Assembly (NCBI GenBank): GCA_023667015.1
Contig: JAMPAX010000001.1
Location: 413,939-474,833 of the forward strand
Source of the DNA: Muribaculaceae bacterium
Lineage (GTDB): Bacteria > Bacteroidota > Bacteroidia > Bacteroidales > Muribaculaceae
Direction: 5' to 3'
Length of the DNA: 60,895 nucleotides
The translations under genes were made by a program, and so were the position numbers. Below are positions 23,801-31,444 of this stretch, in pieces. Under the pieces are notes generated by a model that was not told where the DNA came from, did not search any database, and saw only the letters and a list, made by a program, of their open reading frames with translations. Positions within the stretch are counted from its first letter, which is position 1; each line of letters begins with the position of its first letter.

Positions 23801-24988
23801 GAGCTGACGGTTGTCATCGCCATTGTTGTTGTAGAAGAGGTTCTCAACCTTGGAAGAGTTTTCTGAGATGAAAATCTCGAGTTGCTCTACGAGTGCTGAG
23901 CGGAAAGGCTCTTCCATCCAGTTGGCTACGGGCCAGGAGTGGAGAGCCTCGAAAAGAGCTGTAATGCGCGATGTCCGGCCGGTATCTTTATTATCGCTTA
24001 TGAGTTCCGGTCGCAGTCGGAGTACTGTCATCATTATGCGAAACTGCTTGCGAGGATGATAGAGATATCCTGCTTGTTTGAGGTTCTCCAGAATATTGTC
24101 TACAAATTCCTCCTCGCGGCCTTCGGCCATCAGTTCCGCAGCGGCAGTGACTTGTCGGAAAGCCTCGATGTAGCCTGAAAGCTCATCTTGGAGTTGGGTA
24201 CGCAGCTCGGAGTTGCAATCTTTCAGATAGTCAGACCCCTCGATAATCAGCAGAGCCGTTTCTGAGCATATCTTCATCATGGCGATAAGTCGGCTACGCA
24301 TACGGATGTTGACACGATCGCCCGAGCGGGTTGCAATCAGATATTTGGTGATATTCTGCCAGAATACGGAGAGAGCAGAGATAATCCAGCGGGCATCATG
24401 AAGGTTGTAAAGACGGAGGGTTTCGCTAAAATCCGGGGATGTCTTAAGGTAAAAATTAAGGTAGCGGGGGTTAACTTTAAAATCGAGTTTCGGCGCTAAT
24501 TTTTCTACCCATTCGTCAACGCAATAGAAAGTAAGCCTGACGTGGCGGTCGAGTTGTCCGGTGTAGAGAAGTTTTACGTAAGTGCCTTTAATTTTTGTTA
24601 TTTTACATTTAACCCTTCTGCCCTTTGCCAACTGAACGGGGGGATTAGGAAGTCGGAAGTAAAGGCCATTTTCATCTTCAACCTCGTAAATACGGGTGTC
24701 GCCCGGTCGACGTCCTTTTACTCGAAATTCATAATCTTTACCTTCGGTATAAAATTGGGGTATAATTTCAGATAAATCCTGCACCAGATGCGGGTATCCA
24801 CCGATATTATTTCTAACATAGACGTAAAGCCATTCCGGAATAAATTTAGAATCTTTCTGAAACTTAATTTTTGGTATTTGAAAATCTTGGTCATCGTCGG
24901 TGACAACAGTAAAAAAATTGCCTTGAGATTTTTCGGGAATTACTTTCAGTTTGCATTTGACGCCGGTGTTTAAATCTTCGAAGTTCAT
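20822..24988 (-). CDS. Giant protein with Schlafen-type AlbA_2 (divergent AAA-4) domain
   Basis: 1388 residues, no signal peptide or membrane helix. The N-terminal 150 residues have repeated strand-rich segments resembling OB or S1-like folds (GVKCKLKVIPEK, RRVKCKITKIKGTYVKLLY). A long helical region follows, then further OB-like strands around residues 590-760. The AlbA_2 domain covers about residues 975-1135: HVEFKSSLIF, then ILQIICGFLNSEGGMLYIGVNDLG, the hallmark of the Schlafen/AlbA_2 family that binds nucleic acid or nucleotides. The last 250 residues are unknown. Single gene with its own terminator, core-like codon use. It may be a nucleic-acid-binding regulator or an RNA-targeting stress or defence protein; the sequence does not decide. 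Confidence 0.75.
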   Translation of the reverse strand: MNFEDLNTGVKCKLKVIPEKSQGNFFTVVTDDDQDFQIPKIKFQKDSKFIPEWLYVYVRNNIGGYPHLVQDLSEIIPQFYTEGKDYEFRVKGRRPGDTRIYEVEDENGLYFRLPNPPVQLAKGRRVKCKITKIKGTYVKLLYTGQLDRHVRLTFYCVDEWVEKLAPKLDFKVNPRYLNFYLKTSPDFSETLRLYNLHDARWIISALSVFWQNITKYLIATRSGDRVNIRMRSRLIAMMKICSETALLIIEGSDYLKDCNSELRTQLQDELSGYIEAFRQVTAAAELMAEGREEEFVDNILENLKQAGYLYHPRKQFRIMMTVLRLRPELISDNKDTGRTSRITALFEALHSWPVANWMEEPFRSALVEQLEIFISENSSKVENLFYNNNGDDNRQLNRIIRAIAIQSLLAKPSDNIDISHNRALLYRYLSFFHSDDIDPLLYKSVGAILGNDFIHDFSWDDTSRIQLLQEKASFCSEASETASSHTKVFSNGDLAIELSGRKLTLRTRFADEEGSVLPNDTLKWLNPEIYLRQRVKTPAASKKNDINAYRTMWADIEAEAFKKSIFSTATSHKRQSLPEEGDEVDIVIDGFDVDNKEEKMRFHCRIVSEYIRGSGWLTISPEYFLPWLDYRDYPANYNGDLSIFKTEEGEFLSFPAIVINTPEDEENIQFSMREFLEDFTADLPVVGEVSHAVIRKVFRANGNPLYYDHYLCLSDRGYTVKVSIPAEGTPLLHGSHINVRYLELEKKSSTQSLQFMVGEIAEVTGLPNNYGKLTPLRNLFQAFGNPNYSQDSISESESMEVVEAQDVMSREEVGQLILLLQRRAYVEKEYIQAFNYLGLAAVLCRAIDDDSRYDEMKIHQDLLAQLQFYARNKKVDLEVLEKYRDNVAQSGLLSKLYNKLDIVSSISRPDTNAHLWEIASSGDDTEKRLASLVLSYNLLPEDSSGNARKEVMSQISNILNVNANDIQAKYYGEEDQHVEFKSSLIFTNRQKDRMLPRPEAQTREILQIICGFLNSEGGMLYIGVNDLGYEAGLHDDLSFRRFKKKKASLDGMIVDLERAIHYHLPENAWNAVKIASDPESTKGVIVVETTPVKTPVYFENTIFVRNSSSTRARTGEELKSFLANRTDNYNKWIALQQKDLATTPESSQNIDEAESTDAPLSPPNTESLNDFSEITITNTPEEADENGRKALTGRHRTNVLHDGFEDFVYPLFYLHFNADHTFNTTTEDLYCEYEPDKLAVLAVKKEERSKWLIATFTDGTVSRTGIGEIEEVGAGAPFRKDSHLAYVDIADINDYLLTYLKNSAGFVYVRVDRIADLAESRRLKSPGKRLLDGDFEIICQDILDETRMRIHYGKAYELSERLPGLVLKLPQHGSIPETIEEELSRAFA

Positions 24989-25043
24989 GGTAGTTTTCAG
25001 TTAGATTTTGGAGCTATGGGAGGATTGGGAGAGGGGGGATGGG

Positions 25044-25784
25044 TTATTTGCGGGGGGAGATGGTGAAGGTTATGGAGCCGGTGGCGGTGGGGGCGCCATC
25101 TTTGGCACTCCAGCGAGCTTTCATGGCCCAGCCTTCGCATTGTCGGTGATATTCTTGCGGTCCGCTGATGGCATTGGCTCCGGCTACGGTGCCGTCGGCG
25201 CGAACTCTGACTTTGACTTTGACGATGACAGTATTGCGGACGCTGACCTCGGAGGTAGGACAGCCGAGGAATTGACGGCCACCCACCGATCCGGAGGCGT
25301 TGACCTTACCCTTGCCGGAGGCTTTGGAGAATTTGCCTTCGGGAGAGCCGTTATCGCCCGGGGAGAACTTGCCGGCCATAGAGGCTATGCGTTTACGTTC
25401 AGCGTCGGTCATGGTATTGGCGGGCTCCTTGACGGGTGAGGTTTTTTTCTGTACGGTTTTAGGGTCGCGAGCAGGTGCCGGTTCGGGGTTGTCACCGGAC
25501 TCTACGCGTTCGTTCAGCTCTGTTGGTGCCGGGTCGGGTTCGCCGGGGGGAGGGGGGAAGTCATCACCGTTGTCTTCAGCATCCTCAACTCCGGGGAGAT
25601 CTTCGATGAGCTCCGTCTCGAGGAAAGTAACCTCGTCGGTATCCGGCTCTGGGATAGAAGCCTGGGCGAGCGCCTCGCGTTCGGAGTTCATGGAAGTAAA
25701 GAAGAGGAGCAACAGGATGATTGCTGCCACGATAAAAGTGACGGCAGCGGCTATAGTTTTGTCTCTTTTCTCAAGAGGAGTCAT
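25044..25784 (-). CDS. TonB/TolA-like energy transducer
   Basis: 246 residues. One N-terminal membrane helix (AAAVTFIVAAIILLLLFF), a Pro- and acid-rich periplasmic spacer (PPPPGEPDPAP) and a C-terminal domain with VIVKVKVRVRADGTV, which matches the TonB family C-terminus. With the ExbD and ExbB genes upstream it forms a proton-driven inner-membrane complex that powers outer-membrane transporters. Final gene of the pdxJ operon. Confidence 0.82.
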   Translation of the reverse strand: MTPLEKRDKTIAAAVTFIVAAIILLLLFFTSMNSEREALAQASIPEPDTDEVTFLETELIEDLPGVEDAEDNGDDFPPPPGEPDPAPTELNERVESGDNPEPAPARDPKTVQKKTSPVKEPANTMTDAERKRIASMAGKFSPGDNGSPEGKFSKASGKGKVNASGSVGGRQFLGCPTSEVSVRNTVIVKVKVRVRADGTVAGANAISGPQEYHRQCEGWAMKARWSAKDGAPTATGSITFTISPRK

Positions 25785-25811
25785 TCTTTCTTCTACTAAC
25801 GGTTGAAATTA

Positions 25812-26252
25812 CTATCGGGAATAGTCGGGACGCGTGGCCAGTACTGTGCGCAGATTGTGGCGGTTGGCGATGTTGAGAACGTTGACAACCAGGCGGTATT
25901 CCACGTGCTGGTCGGCATAAAGAGCCACAGCGCGAGTAGAGTCCGTCTCATGCACACGCATCAGCCTCTGCGAGAGGTCATCGTCGCCGGCGATGGGAAT
26001 AAGGTCAGCGCCGGGGCCTATAGAGTCAAGTTTGTTTTCTACCATAGAGACGTTCCCGAGGGAGTCGATATATACTTCGGTGACAGGCTTCAGAGTAGTC
26101 TGATTATCGCTCTGAGGCAGAGAGACATCGATGGCTGAGGGTTGAATCACGGTGGAAGTCACCATAAAGAAAATCAGCAACAGGAATATAATATCGGTCA
26201 ACGAAGACATGGAGAACATCGCCAACGGCGGATGATTTCTTTTCAGAGCCAT
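25812..26252 (-). CDS. exbD: ExbD/TolR family biopolymer transporter
   Basis: 146 residues with one membrane helix near the N-terminus; SSLTDIIFLLLIFFMVTS holds the conserved membrane Asp that carries protons in ExbD/TolR. The periplasmic domain (VALYADQHVEYRLVVNVLNIA) is complete. It follows the ExbB gene after 12 bp. Confidence 0.92.
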   Translation of the reverse strand: MALKRNHPPLAMFSMSSLTDIIFLLLIFFMVTSTVIQPSAIDVSLPQSDNQTTLKPVTEVYIDSLGNVSMVENKLDSIGPGADLIPIAGDDDLSQRLMRVHETDSTRAVALYADQHVEYRLVVNVLNIANRHNLRTVLATRPDYSR

Positions 26253-26264
26253 AATAAGAGTCCG

Positions 26265-26882
26265 TTAGCGAGAGGGTTCGTTGAGGAGGTCCATAAATTC
26301 CATAGTCTTCGCCTCGAGGGAATTGGCTACGCGATTGAGACGTCCGGAGAGGTAGTTGTAAGCAAAGAGAGCTACGATGCCCACGATAAGGCCGGCTACG
26401 GTGGTGACCAAAGCCTGGTAGATACCTCCGGAGAGATGAGTGACGTTGGCAGCACTACCCGCCAGCGAAAGATTGTAGAAAGCCTGAATCATACCGACCA
26501 CAGTGCCGAGAAAACCCAGCATCGGAGCGCCCGCGGCTGTGGTAGATAGCCACGTCATCCCCTTGCCGAGGTTGGCAATTTCGAGATTGCCGGCATTTTC
26601 CACAGCGGTCAGTACATCCTGGGTGGGGCGTCCTACACGGCTGATACCCTTAAGAATCATGCGAGAAGCCGGAGAGTCAGAGCGGCGGCAAAGATTCACG
26701 GCACTCTCCAGATCTCCCTCAAAGATATAGTCGCGAATACGCTTCATAAACGAGGGGTCACCCTTAAGAGCGCGGTTTATGACGATACATCTTTCGGTGA
26801 AGATATATATGGAGATAAGTAGGAGGATGGCTAAAGGAATCATGATATAGCCACCATCTATGACGAGTTGCCAGATATTCAT
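26265..26882 (-). CDS. exbB: ExbB/TolQ/MotA family proton channel protein
   Basis: 205 residues with three membrane helices: YIMIPLAILLLISIYIF near the N-terminus, GAPMLGFLGTVVGMIQAF and GIYQALVTTVAGLIVGIVAL, the last two being the conserved channel helices of the family. It assembles with the ExbD and TonB-like proteins encoded downstream. Confidence 0.93.
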   Translation of the reverse strand: MNIWQLVIDGGYIMIPLAILLLISIYIFTERCIVINRALKGDPSFMKRIRDYIFEGDLESAVNLCRRSDSPASRMILKGISRVGRPTQDVLTAVENAGNLEIANLGKGMTWLSTTAAGAPMLGFLGTVVGMIQAFYNLSLAGSAANVTHLSGGIYQALVTTVAGLIVGIVALFAYNYLSGRLNRVANSLEAKTMEFMDLLNEPSR

Positions 26883-26946
26883 TTTTAGAAATTTTTATGA
26901 GATGGACTCTAAGATTGTAGATTATTAAATGGACTCGAACCTCGTA

Positions 26947-27663
26947 TCAGTCAGCGAGACACTCGAGGTATCTGCGGATAGTCTCCTTAATGCCGAGGTA
27001 AAGAGCATCGGAGATAAGAGCATGGCCGATGCTTACCTCGTCGAGCAGAGGCATATTCTGCTTGAAGAAAGCGAGGTTGTGCAAATTGAGGTCATGGCCC
27101 GCATTCAGACCCAGACCACACTCCTTAGCGGTTCGAGCTGCCGTTATGAATGGAGCTATAGCAACCCGGCGGTCAGTATTGTAATTGTCGGCATAGGGCT
27201 TGGTGTAGAGCTCTACGCGGTCGGCGCCGATTTCAGCAGCGCAACGAACCTGTGCCGGATCGGCAGCCACAAAGATAGACACGCGAATGCCGGCGCGTTT
27301 AAGACGCTCCACGATAGGACGAAGCAGGTCAGCATGAGCTACAACGTCCCACCCCGAAGAAGACGTAATCTGATCGGGTGCATCCGGCACGAGTGTAGCC
27401 TGATGAGGGCGTATCCTTTCGAGCATGGTCAGAAGCTCCTCAGAGGGATAACCCTCGATGTTAAATTCAGTAGATACCAGAGATTTAAGGGCATCGACGT
27501 CAGCGCGGGTGATGTGGCGCTCATCGGGCCGGGGGTGCACAGTGATACCCTGTGCGCCGAAACTTTCGCAATCGCAGGCAAATTTCTCCACATCGGGTAC
27601 ATTCTCCCCGCGGGCGTTGCGCAGTGTGGCAACCTTATTGATGTTTACACTCAGACGAGTCAT
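26947..27663 (-). CDS. pdxJ: Pyridoxine 5'-phosphate synthase PdxJ
   Basis: 238 residues, normal length. [16 protein letters not shown] at the start, [13 protein letters not shown] (phosphate and substrate binding), FNIEGYPS, and AGHDLNLHN near the C-terminus are PdxJ signatures. It condenses 1-deoxy-D-xylulose 5-phosphate with 3-amino-2-oxopropyl phosphate to make pyridoxine 5'-phosphate. It heads the exbB-exbD-tonB operon, as in many Bacteroidetes, and is divergent from the CBS/nadK operon. Confidence 0.95.
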   Translation of the reverse strand: MTRLSVNINKVATLRNARGENVPDVEKFACDCESFGAQGITVHPRPDERHITRADVDALKSLVSTEFNIEGYPSEELLTMLERIRPHQATLVPDAPDQITSSSGWDVVAHADLLRPIVERLKRAGIRVSIFVAADPAQVRCAAEIGADRVELYTKPYADNYNTDRRVAIAPFITAARTAKECGLGLNAGHDLNLHNLAFFKQNMPLLDEVSIGHALISDALYLGIKETIRRYLECLAD

Positions 27664-27777
27664 TATACGTTATATTAAAGACCACCACTTTCAAATCCTC
27701 AGGAAAGGAAGGGATGGTAAATGGTTAAAAATGTAGAAATTTTAACATCTTAGGTCTGGAAATTGGCACAAAATTTG

Positions 27778-27785
27778 TAATTTTG
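27778..27785 (+). promoter_or_regulatory. -7 box of the CBS/nadK/aroK operon
   Basis: TAATTTTG, a match to TAnnTTTG, about 110 bp upstream of the CBS-domain gene. A CTG 19 bp upstream is only a weak -33 candidate. Confidence 0.5.
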
Positions 27786-27894
27786 AAGTCAGGGCAAACG
27801 TAATTCGCCCGCCAGACGTTGATATTATAAATCGTTTACAAATGCAAAATAAATAAAAAAGCATGAAAAAACGAGTAAAAATCGACCTTTTTTT

Positions 27895-28419
27895 ATGACA
27901 GCAACTACATTAGAATATATAAAAGCAAGCGATATAATGCTTCCGGTCTGCGAGGGGATGCTCCTTCCGGAGCGCAATGTCTCCCCGGCTACGCCGGTGA
28001 CGGATCTGCTGGGGAAGTTTCTGGACGCTCCGCACCGTTTGCTTGGGGTCATGGATGGAGATTCCCTGCAGGGTGTCATTACGGCCGATTCTCTCCTTGA
28101 GGGTCTCGGACGGCTGGTCACCCCACGCGATGATGCATCGCTGATATGTGTGGAGTGTGCACCGGCAGACTATAGCGCCTCAGCACTCGCCCACGCCGTG
28201 GAGGATGCTGATGCTCATTTGGTAGATCTATGGACGGCACCTACCAATCGCGATTCGCTTCTTGTAACTCTCCGAGTGCGCCATTCTGACCCCTCGGCAT
28301 GTATCCATCATCTCGAGCGTTATGGCTTCAAAGTGGTAGACGCCGTTGGTGCCGACTTCGCAGATGCTGACGTAGCTCGCGAACGCCTCCGTGAGCTTCA
28401 GGTGCTTTTAAATGTATAG
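27895..28419 (+). CDS. CBS-domain protein
   Basis: 174 residues. An N-terminal CBS pair is visible: VSPATPVTDLLGKFLDAPHR and LLGVMDGDSLQGVITADSLLE. The remainder (SLLVTLRVRHSDPSACIHHLERYGFKVV) resembles a small ACT-like fold. Proteins of this type lie upstream of NAD kinase in Bacteroidetes and may sense adenine nucleotides; this is inferred from the family. The nadK start follows after 6 bp. Confidence 0.85.
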   Translation: MTATTLEYIKASDIMLPVCEGMLLPERNVSPATPVTDLLGKFLDAPHRLLGVMDGDSLQGVITADSLLEGLGRLVTPRDDASLICVECAPADYSASALAHAVEDADAHLVDLWTAPTNRDSLLVTLRVRHSDPSACIHHLERYGFKVVDAVGADFADADVARERLRELQVLLNV

Positions 28420-28425
28420 ATTAGA

Positions 28426-29337
28426 ATGAATAGTCATATGCGCAATCTGCCGATAGTCAAAAAGGTAGCAATTACCGGCAACACTCATCAGGATGAGTAT
28501 ATCGGACGGATTATAGAGTTTATTGTCGCGCTACTGAGTCGAGGCCTTCTGGTGGGAGTCAGGGAGAAATTCCTAAAGTACATCAGTGGCGACGCCCAGC
28601 TTCCCCCGGGTATTGAAGCTCTGCCGGATGATGCCCCGACGGGTGATGCTGTAGTCAGCATCGGAGGAGATGGTACATATATAAAGACAGCACGCTGGGT
28701 GGGTTCGCAGGGGATACCCATCATGGGTTTGAATACCGGACACTTAGGTTTTCTTGCCAATTATTCCATAGATGAAATATCTGAGCTTATAGAAGTATTA
28801 CTTAGCGGGCGCGCTACGGTAGAGTCGCGCACGTTGCTGGAGCTTCAGAGTGGCAACATGCCCAAGGATTTCTATCCCTATGCGCTTAATGAGGTGGCGC
28901 TGGTCAAGGAGGAGACGTCATCGATGATAACAGCTAATGTCACAGTAGACTCCGACTTCCTCGCCTCCTATAAGGCTGACGGACTGATAGTCTCCACCCC
29001 AACGGGTTCTACGGCTTACAATCTTAGTGTTGGCGGCCCGATTATTCATCCCTCTATGGACTGCATGGTACTATCACCGGTGGCTCCTCACACTCTTACA
29101 TTGCGTCCGATAGTCATAGATGGCGACAGCAAGGTAGAGGTAGTAGTCAGCAGTAGGGCTCGCGATTTTCGTGTGAGCGTAGATGGCAATTCCTTTATAC
29201 TGCGATGCGGCGAGGTTCTGCGGATAAGTCGTGCACCCTTCGTCATCCATACCATACGGCGTCCGGGTGATAATTTTGCCTCCACGATGCGCAATAAGTT
29301 GCTGTGGGGGTCTAATATCGGCTTCGCCGATAGCTGA
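28426..29337 (+). CDS. nadK: NAD kinase
   Basis: 303 residues (starting at MNSHMRN or four codons later). SIGGDGTYIKTA is the GGDGT ATP/NAD-binding motif, GLNTGHLGFLA the second nucleotide-binding block, NEVALVKEE and the Gly-rich TPTGSTAYNLSVGGPI the catalytic core. It makes NADP from NAD. Operon with the CBS protein upstream and shikimate kinase 31 bp downstream. Confidence 0.96.
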   Translation: MNSHMRNLPIVKKVAITGNTHQDEYIGRIIEFIVALLSRGLLVGVREKFLKYISGDAQLPPGIEALPDDAPTGDAVVSIGGDGTYIKTARWVGSQGIPIMGLNTGHLGFLANYSIDEISELIEVLLSGRATVESRTLLELQSGNMPKDFYPYALNEVALVKEETSSMITANVTVDSDFLASYKADGLIVSTPTGSTAYNLSVGGPIIHPSMDCMVLSPVAPHTLTLRPIVIDGDSKVEVVVSSRARDFRVSVDGNSFILRCGEVLRISRAPFVIHTIRRPGDNFASTMRNKLLWGSNIGFADS

Positions 29338-29368
29338 AGGGTTATGGTGGATAGTTGAGAGAAGGAAG

Positions 29369-29899
29369 ATGACGATATTTATTACGGGATATATGGCAAG
29401 CGGGAAGACCACCTTCGGGCGGGCTCTTGCGCGACGTCTTGGATATGATTTTATCGACCTGGATTTCTATATAGAGCAGAGATTCCGGAGTAAGATACGC
29501 GAGATATTTGCCACTCGAGGAGAGGCCGAGTTCCGGCGAATGGAATCGCGGATGCTTCGGGAAGTAGGTGAGTTTGAAGACGTAGTCATAGCTTGTGGCG
29601 GAGGTACCCCCTGTATCTCCGGCAATATGGAATATATGAACTCCCGAGGATTGACCGTATGCTTGGAGGCATCGGTAGGGAGGATAGTAGAGAGGCTGCA
29701 GCGCGCTCCGGGGAAGCGTCCTCTGGCGGTAGGAAAGACTGCAGAAGAACTAACAGGGTATGTGCGAGCCCACATGCAGGAGCGGAAGCCTTGGTATGAT
29801 AAGGCAAAGATTAGATTTCAGGGAGAGAATCTCGAGGATTCTCTCCAGATAGAGGGGAGTGTTGAGGAATTCCTTAAAAGAACGCCTGAGCTACTGTGA
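29369..29899 (+). CDS. aroK: Shikimate kinase
   Basis: 176 residues from the ATG at 29,369, which follows GAAGGAAG; the longer frame reads through the nadK end. P-loop GYMASGKTTFG, DLDFYIEQRF with the shikimate-binding Asp, ATRGEAEFRRME and CGGGTP (shikimate-binding Gly motif), and the lid region RAPGKRPLA are all in place. It phosphorylates shikimate in aromatic amino acid synthesis. Confidence 0.94.
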   Translation: MTIFITGYMASGKTTFGRALARRLGYDFIDLDFYIEQRFRSKIREIFATRGEAEFRRMESRMLREVGEFEDVVIACGGGTPCISGNMEYMNSRGLTVCLEASVGRIVERLQRAPGKRPLAVGKTAEELTGYVRAHMQERKPWYDKAKIRFQGENLEDSLQIEGSVEEFLKRTPELL

Positions 29900-29934
29900 G
29901 GGACACAGTCGAAACGCCTGAGTCTCTGTGAGGG
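29881..29934. repeat. Tandem duplication at the aroK 3' end
   Basis: The 22 bases that encode the last aroK codons recur 32 bp downstream, after the stop, with two differences (AACGCCTGAG-CTACTGTGAGGG against AACGCCTGAG-TCTCTGTGAGGG). It is probably a recent slippage duplication. Confidence 0.6.
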
Positions 29935-30097
29935 GTAGAAAAATTTCCTAAAGATAGTTGAAAATTTAGAATGAATAAGAGTGGGTAAAGTCGTTTATAT
30001 TTGCTAAATTTGCAAAAATCATTGAAAAGCTTGCAAATGTCAAGCTATTTCAGTTAAAATTACTTTTGGGTAAATAAAACGCCTTAAAATTACATAG

Positions 30098-30607
30098 ATG
30101 GAAAATCTTGATAAAATAGATATAAAGCTTTTGCAGTGTCTGCAAAACAACTCTCGTCTTACCACTAAGGATCTTGCTAAGGAGGTAAACCTCTCTACGA
30201 CTCCGGTTTACGAGCGTGTAAAACGCCTTGAAAACGAGGGGTATATACGCAGATATGTGGCAATTCTCGACCCTGAAAAGCTCAATCTCGGTTTTACCGT
30301 TTATGTATACGTGAAGCTTTCCAAGCAGACTCATCAGGGTGCTAAGGATTTCATAGAGGCTATTAAAGACCTGCCTGAGGTCACTGAATGCTACAGCCTT
30401 GCCGGAAAGTTCGACTATATGATGAAGCTTCATGCCCCAAATATGCGCTACTATCGCAATCTGGTACTCGACGTTCTTGGAAGTATTGAATCTGTAGGAT
30501 CTGTAGAGTCAACATTCGTAATGCACGAAGTAAAACGCACCACCAACCTCCCTCTCAATCAGCTACACTATCAGCGCATCAACGCCCTCCCCAAAAAAGA
30601 CGAATAA
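30098..30607 (+). CDS. Lrp/AsnC family transcriptional regulator
   Basis: 169 residues. The N-terminal winged helix has LDKIDIKLLQCLQNNSRL and the recognition helix VNLSTTPVYERVKRLE. The C-terminal RAM (ligand) domain contains VYVKLSKQTHQGAKDF and TECYSLAGKFDYMM. These are the usual Lrp/AsnC features. Upstream are two overlapping TAnnTTTG-like boxes (29,996 and 30,005). The target genes are unknown; the steroid-type operon converges on its 3' end. Confidence 0.93.
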   Translation: MENLDKIDIKLLQCLQNNSRLTTKDLAKEVNLSTTPVYERVKRLENEGYIRRYVAILDPEKLNLGFTVYVYVKLSKQTHQGAKDFIEAIKDLPEVTECYSLAGKFDYMMKLHAPNMRYYRNLVLDVLGSIESVGSVESTFVMHEVKRTTNLPLNQLHYQRINALPKKDE

Positions 30608-30613
30608 AAGGGA

Positions 30614-31432
30614 TTAGCGGGTAATTCCTTTATCGAGCATTCGGTGCTTTATTTGCAGGCGTAGCCGGGTGGGTGTGGCGGCTACAATGGGTATGGCTAT
30701 CTTGTTGAGCCAGCCGTTGATATATTGCTTCTTACCTTTCAGCATCTTCTTTATCGCTTTGTGGGCAAAGCTCTTGGGGGTATCCAACACCTTGATTCTT
30801 ACCGCTAATTTCTTTATATTCTCCGCAAGTCCGAACAAGTCGGTGGCTATCCCTCCGGGACAGGCTACGGTCATCGTGACTCCTGAATCTTGCATCTCAT
30901 AGGCCATGGCTCGTGTGAAGACGCGAATGTATGACTTAGTGGCGGAGTAAAGAGCGATCCCGGGCATTGGCATCCAGCATGACATCGAACTCATGTTCAG
31001 TATTTTCCCCTCGCCAAGGCTTTTCATCTTCCGTGCCATCTTCACCGTCAGTTCAGTGAGGCTTCTTACATGAAGGTCGATAAACATGGCGATTTTCTTA
31101 TCGGAAGTCTCCGCGACTTCTCGGAAGGAGAAAATCCCGGCATTGTTGATAAGAATATAGGGCATTATCTCCTTAAACTCCAAGAATTCCATAAGACGCA
31201 GAGTGGCCTGCTCGGAAGTCAGGTCGAGACGCAGGGGAACTATCGGTGTGCCGAATTCTGCCGCGATGCTCTCTACGAGTTCATAAAGGGATCCATCCTG
31301 AATACCAACAGCCACGATTCCACAACCCATCGAGGCCAACTCGCAACAAAATTCCCTGCCGATACCACCCTCAGCACCGGTCACTACTGCCCAACGCCCT
31401 TTCAGCACTTTTTTATTGTCCTTATCTCTCAT
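30614..31432 (-). CDS. Short-chain dehydrogenase (possible hydroxysteroid dehydrogenase)
   Basis: 272 residues. NAD(P)-binding TGAEGGIG, LINNAG, the catalytic Ser in NMSSMS and Tyr/Lys in YSATK show an active classical SDR. The C-terminal extension (INGWLNKIAIPIVAA) is longer than in minimal SDRs. It is the third gene of a tight operon after a 5-alpha-reductase and an Old Yellow Enzyme gene, with 12-bp gaps. In described gut Bacteroidales clusters this place is taken by a 3-beta-hydroxysteroid dehydrogenase that makes iso-bile acids. The substrate is inferred from that context only. Confidence 0.85.
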   Translation of the reverse strand: MRDKDNKKVLKGRWAVVTGAEGGIGREFCCELASMGCGIVAVGIQDGSLYELVESIAAEFGTPIVPLRLDLTSEQATLRLMEFLEFKEIMPYILINNAGIFSFREVAETSDKKIAMFIDLHVRSLTELTVKMARKMKSLGEGKILNMSSMSCWMPMPGIALYSATKSYIRVFTRAMAYEMQDSGVTMTVACPGGIATDLFGLAENIKKLAVRIKVLDTPKSFAHKAIKKMLKGKKQYINGWLNKIAIPIVAATPTRLRLQIKHRMLDKGITR

Positions 31433-31444
31433 TTTTGTTGATTA

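Noticed and set aside
26929..27678. A 249-codon plus-strand frame over pdxJ
   Set aside because: It covers almost exactly the pdxJ gene, whose protein motifs are unmistakable.
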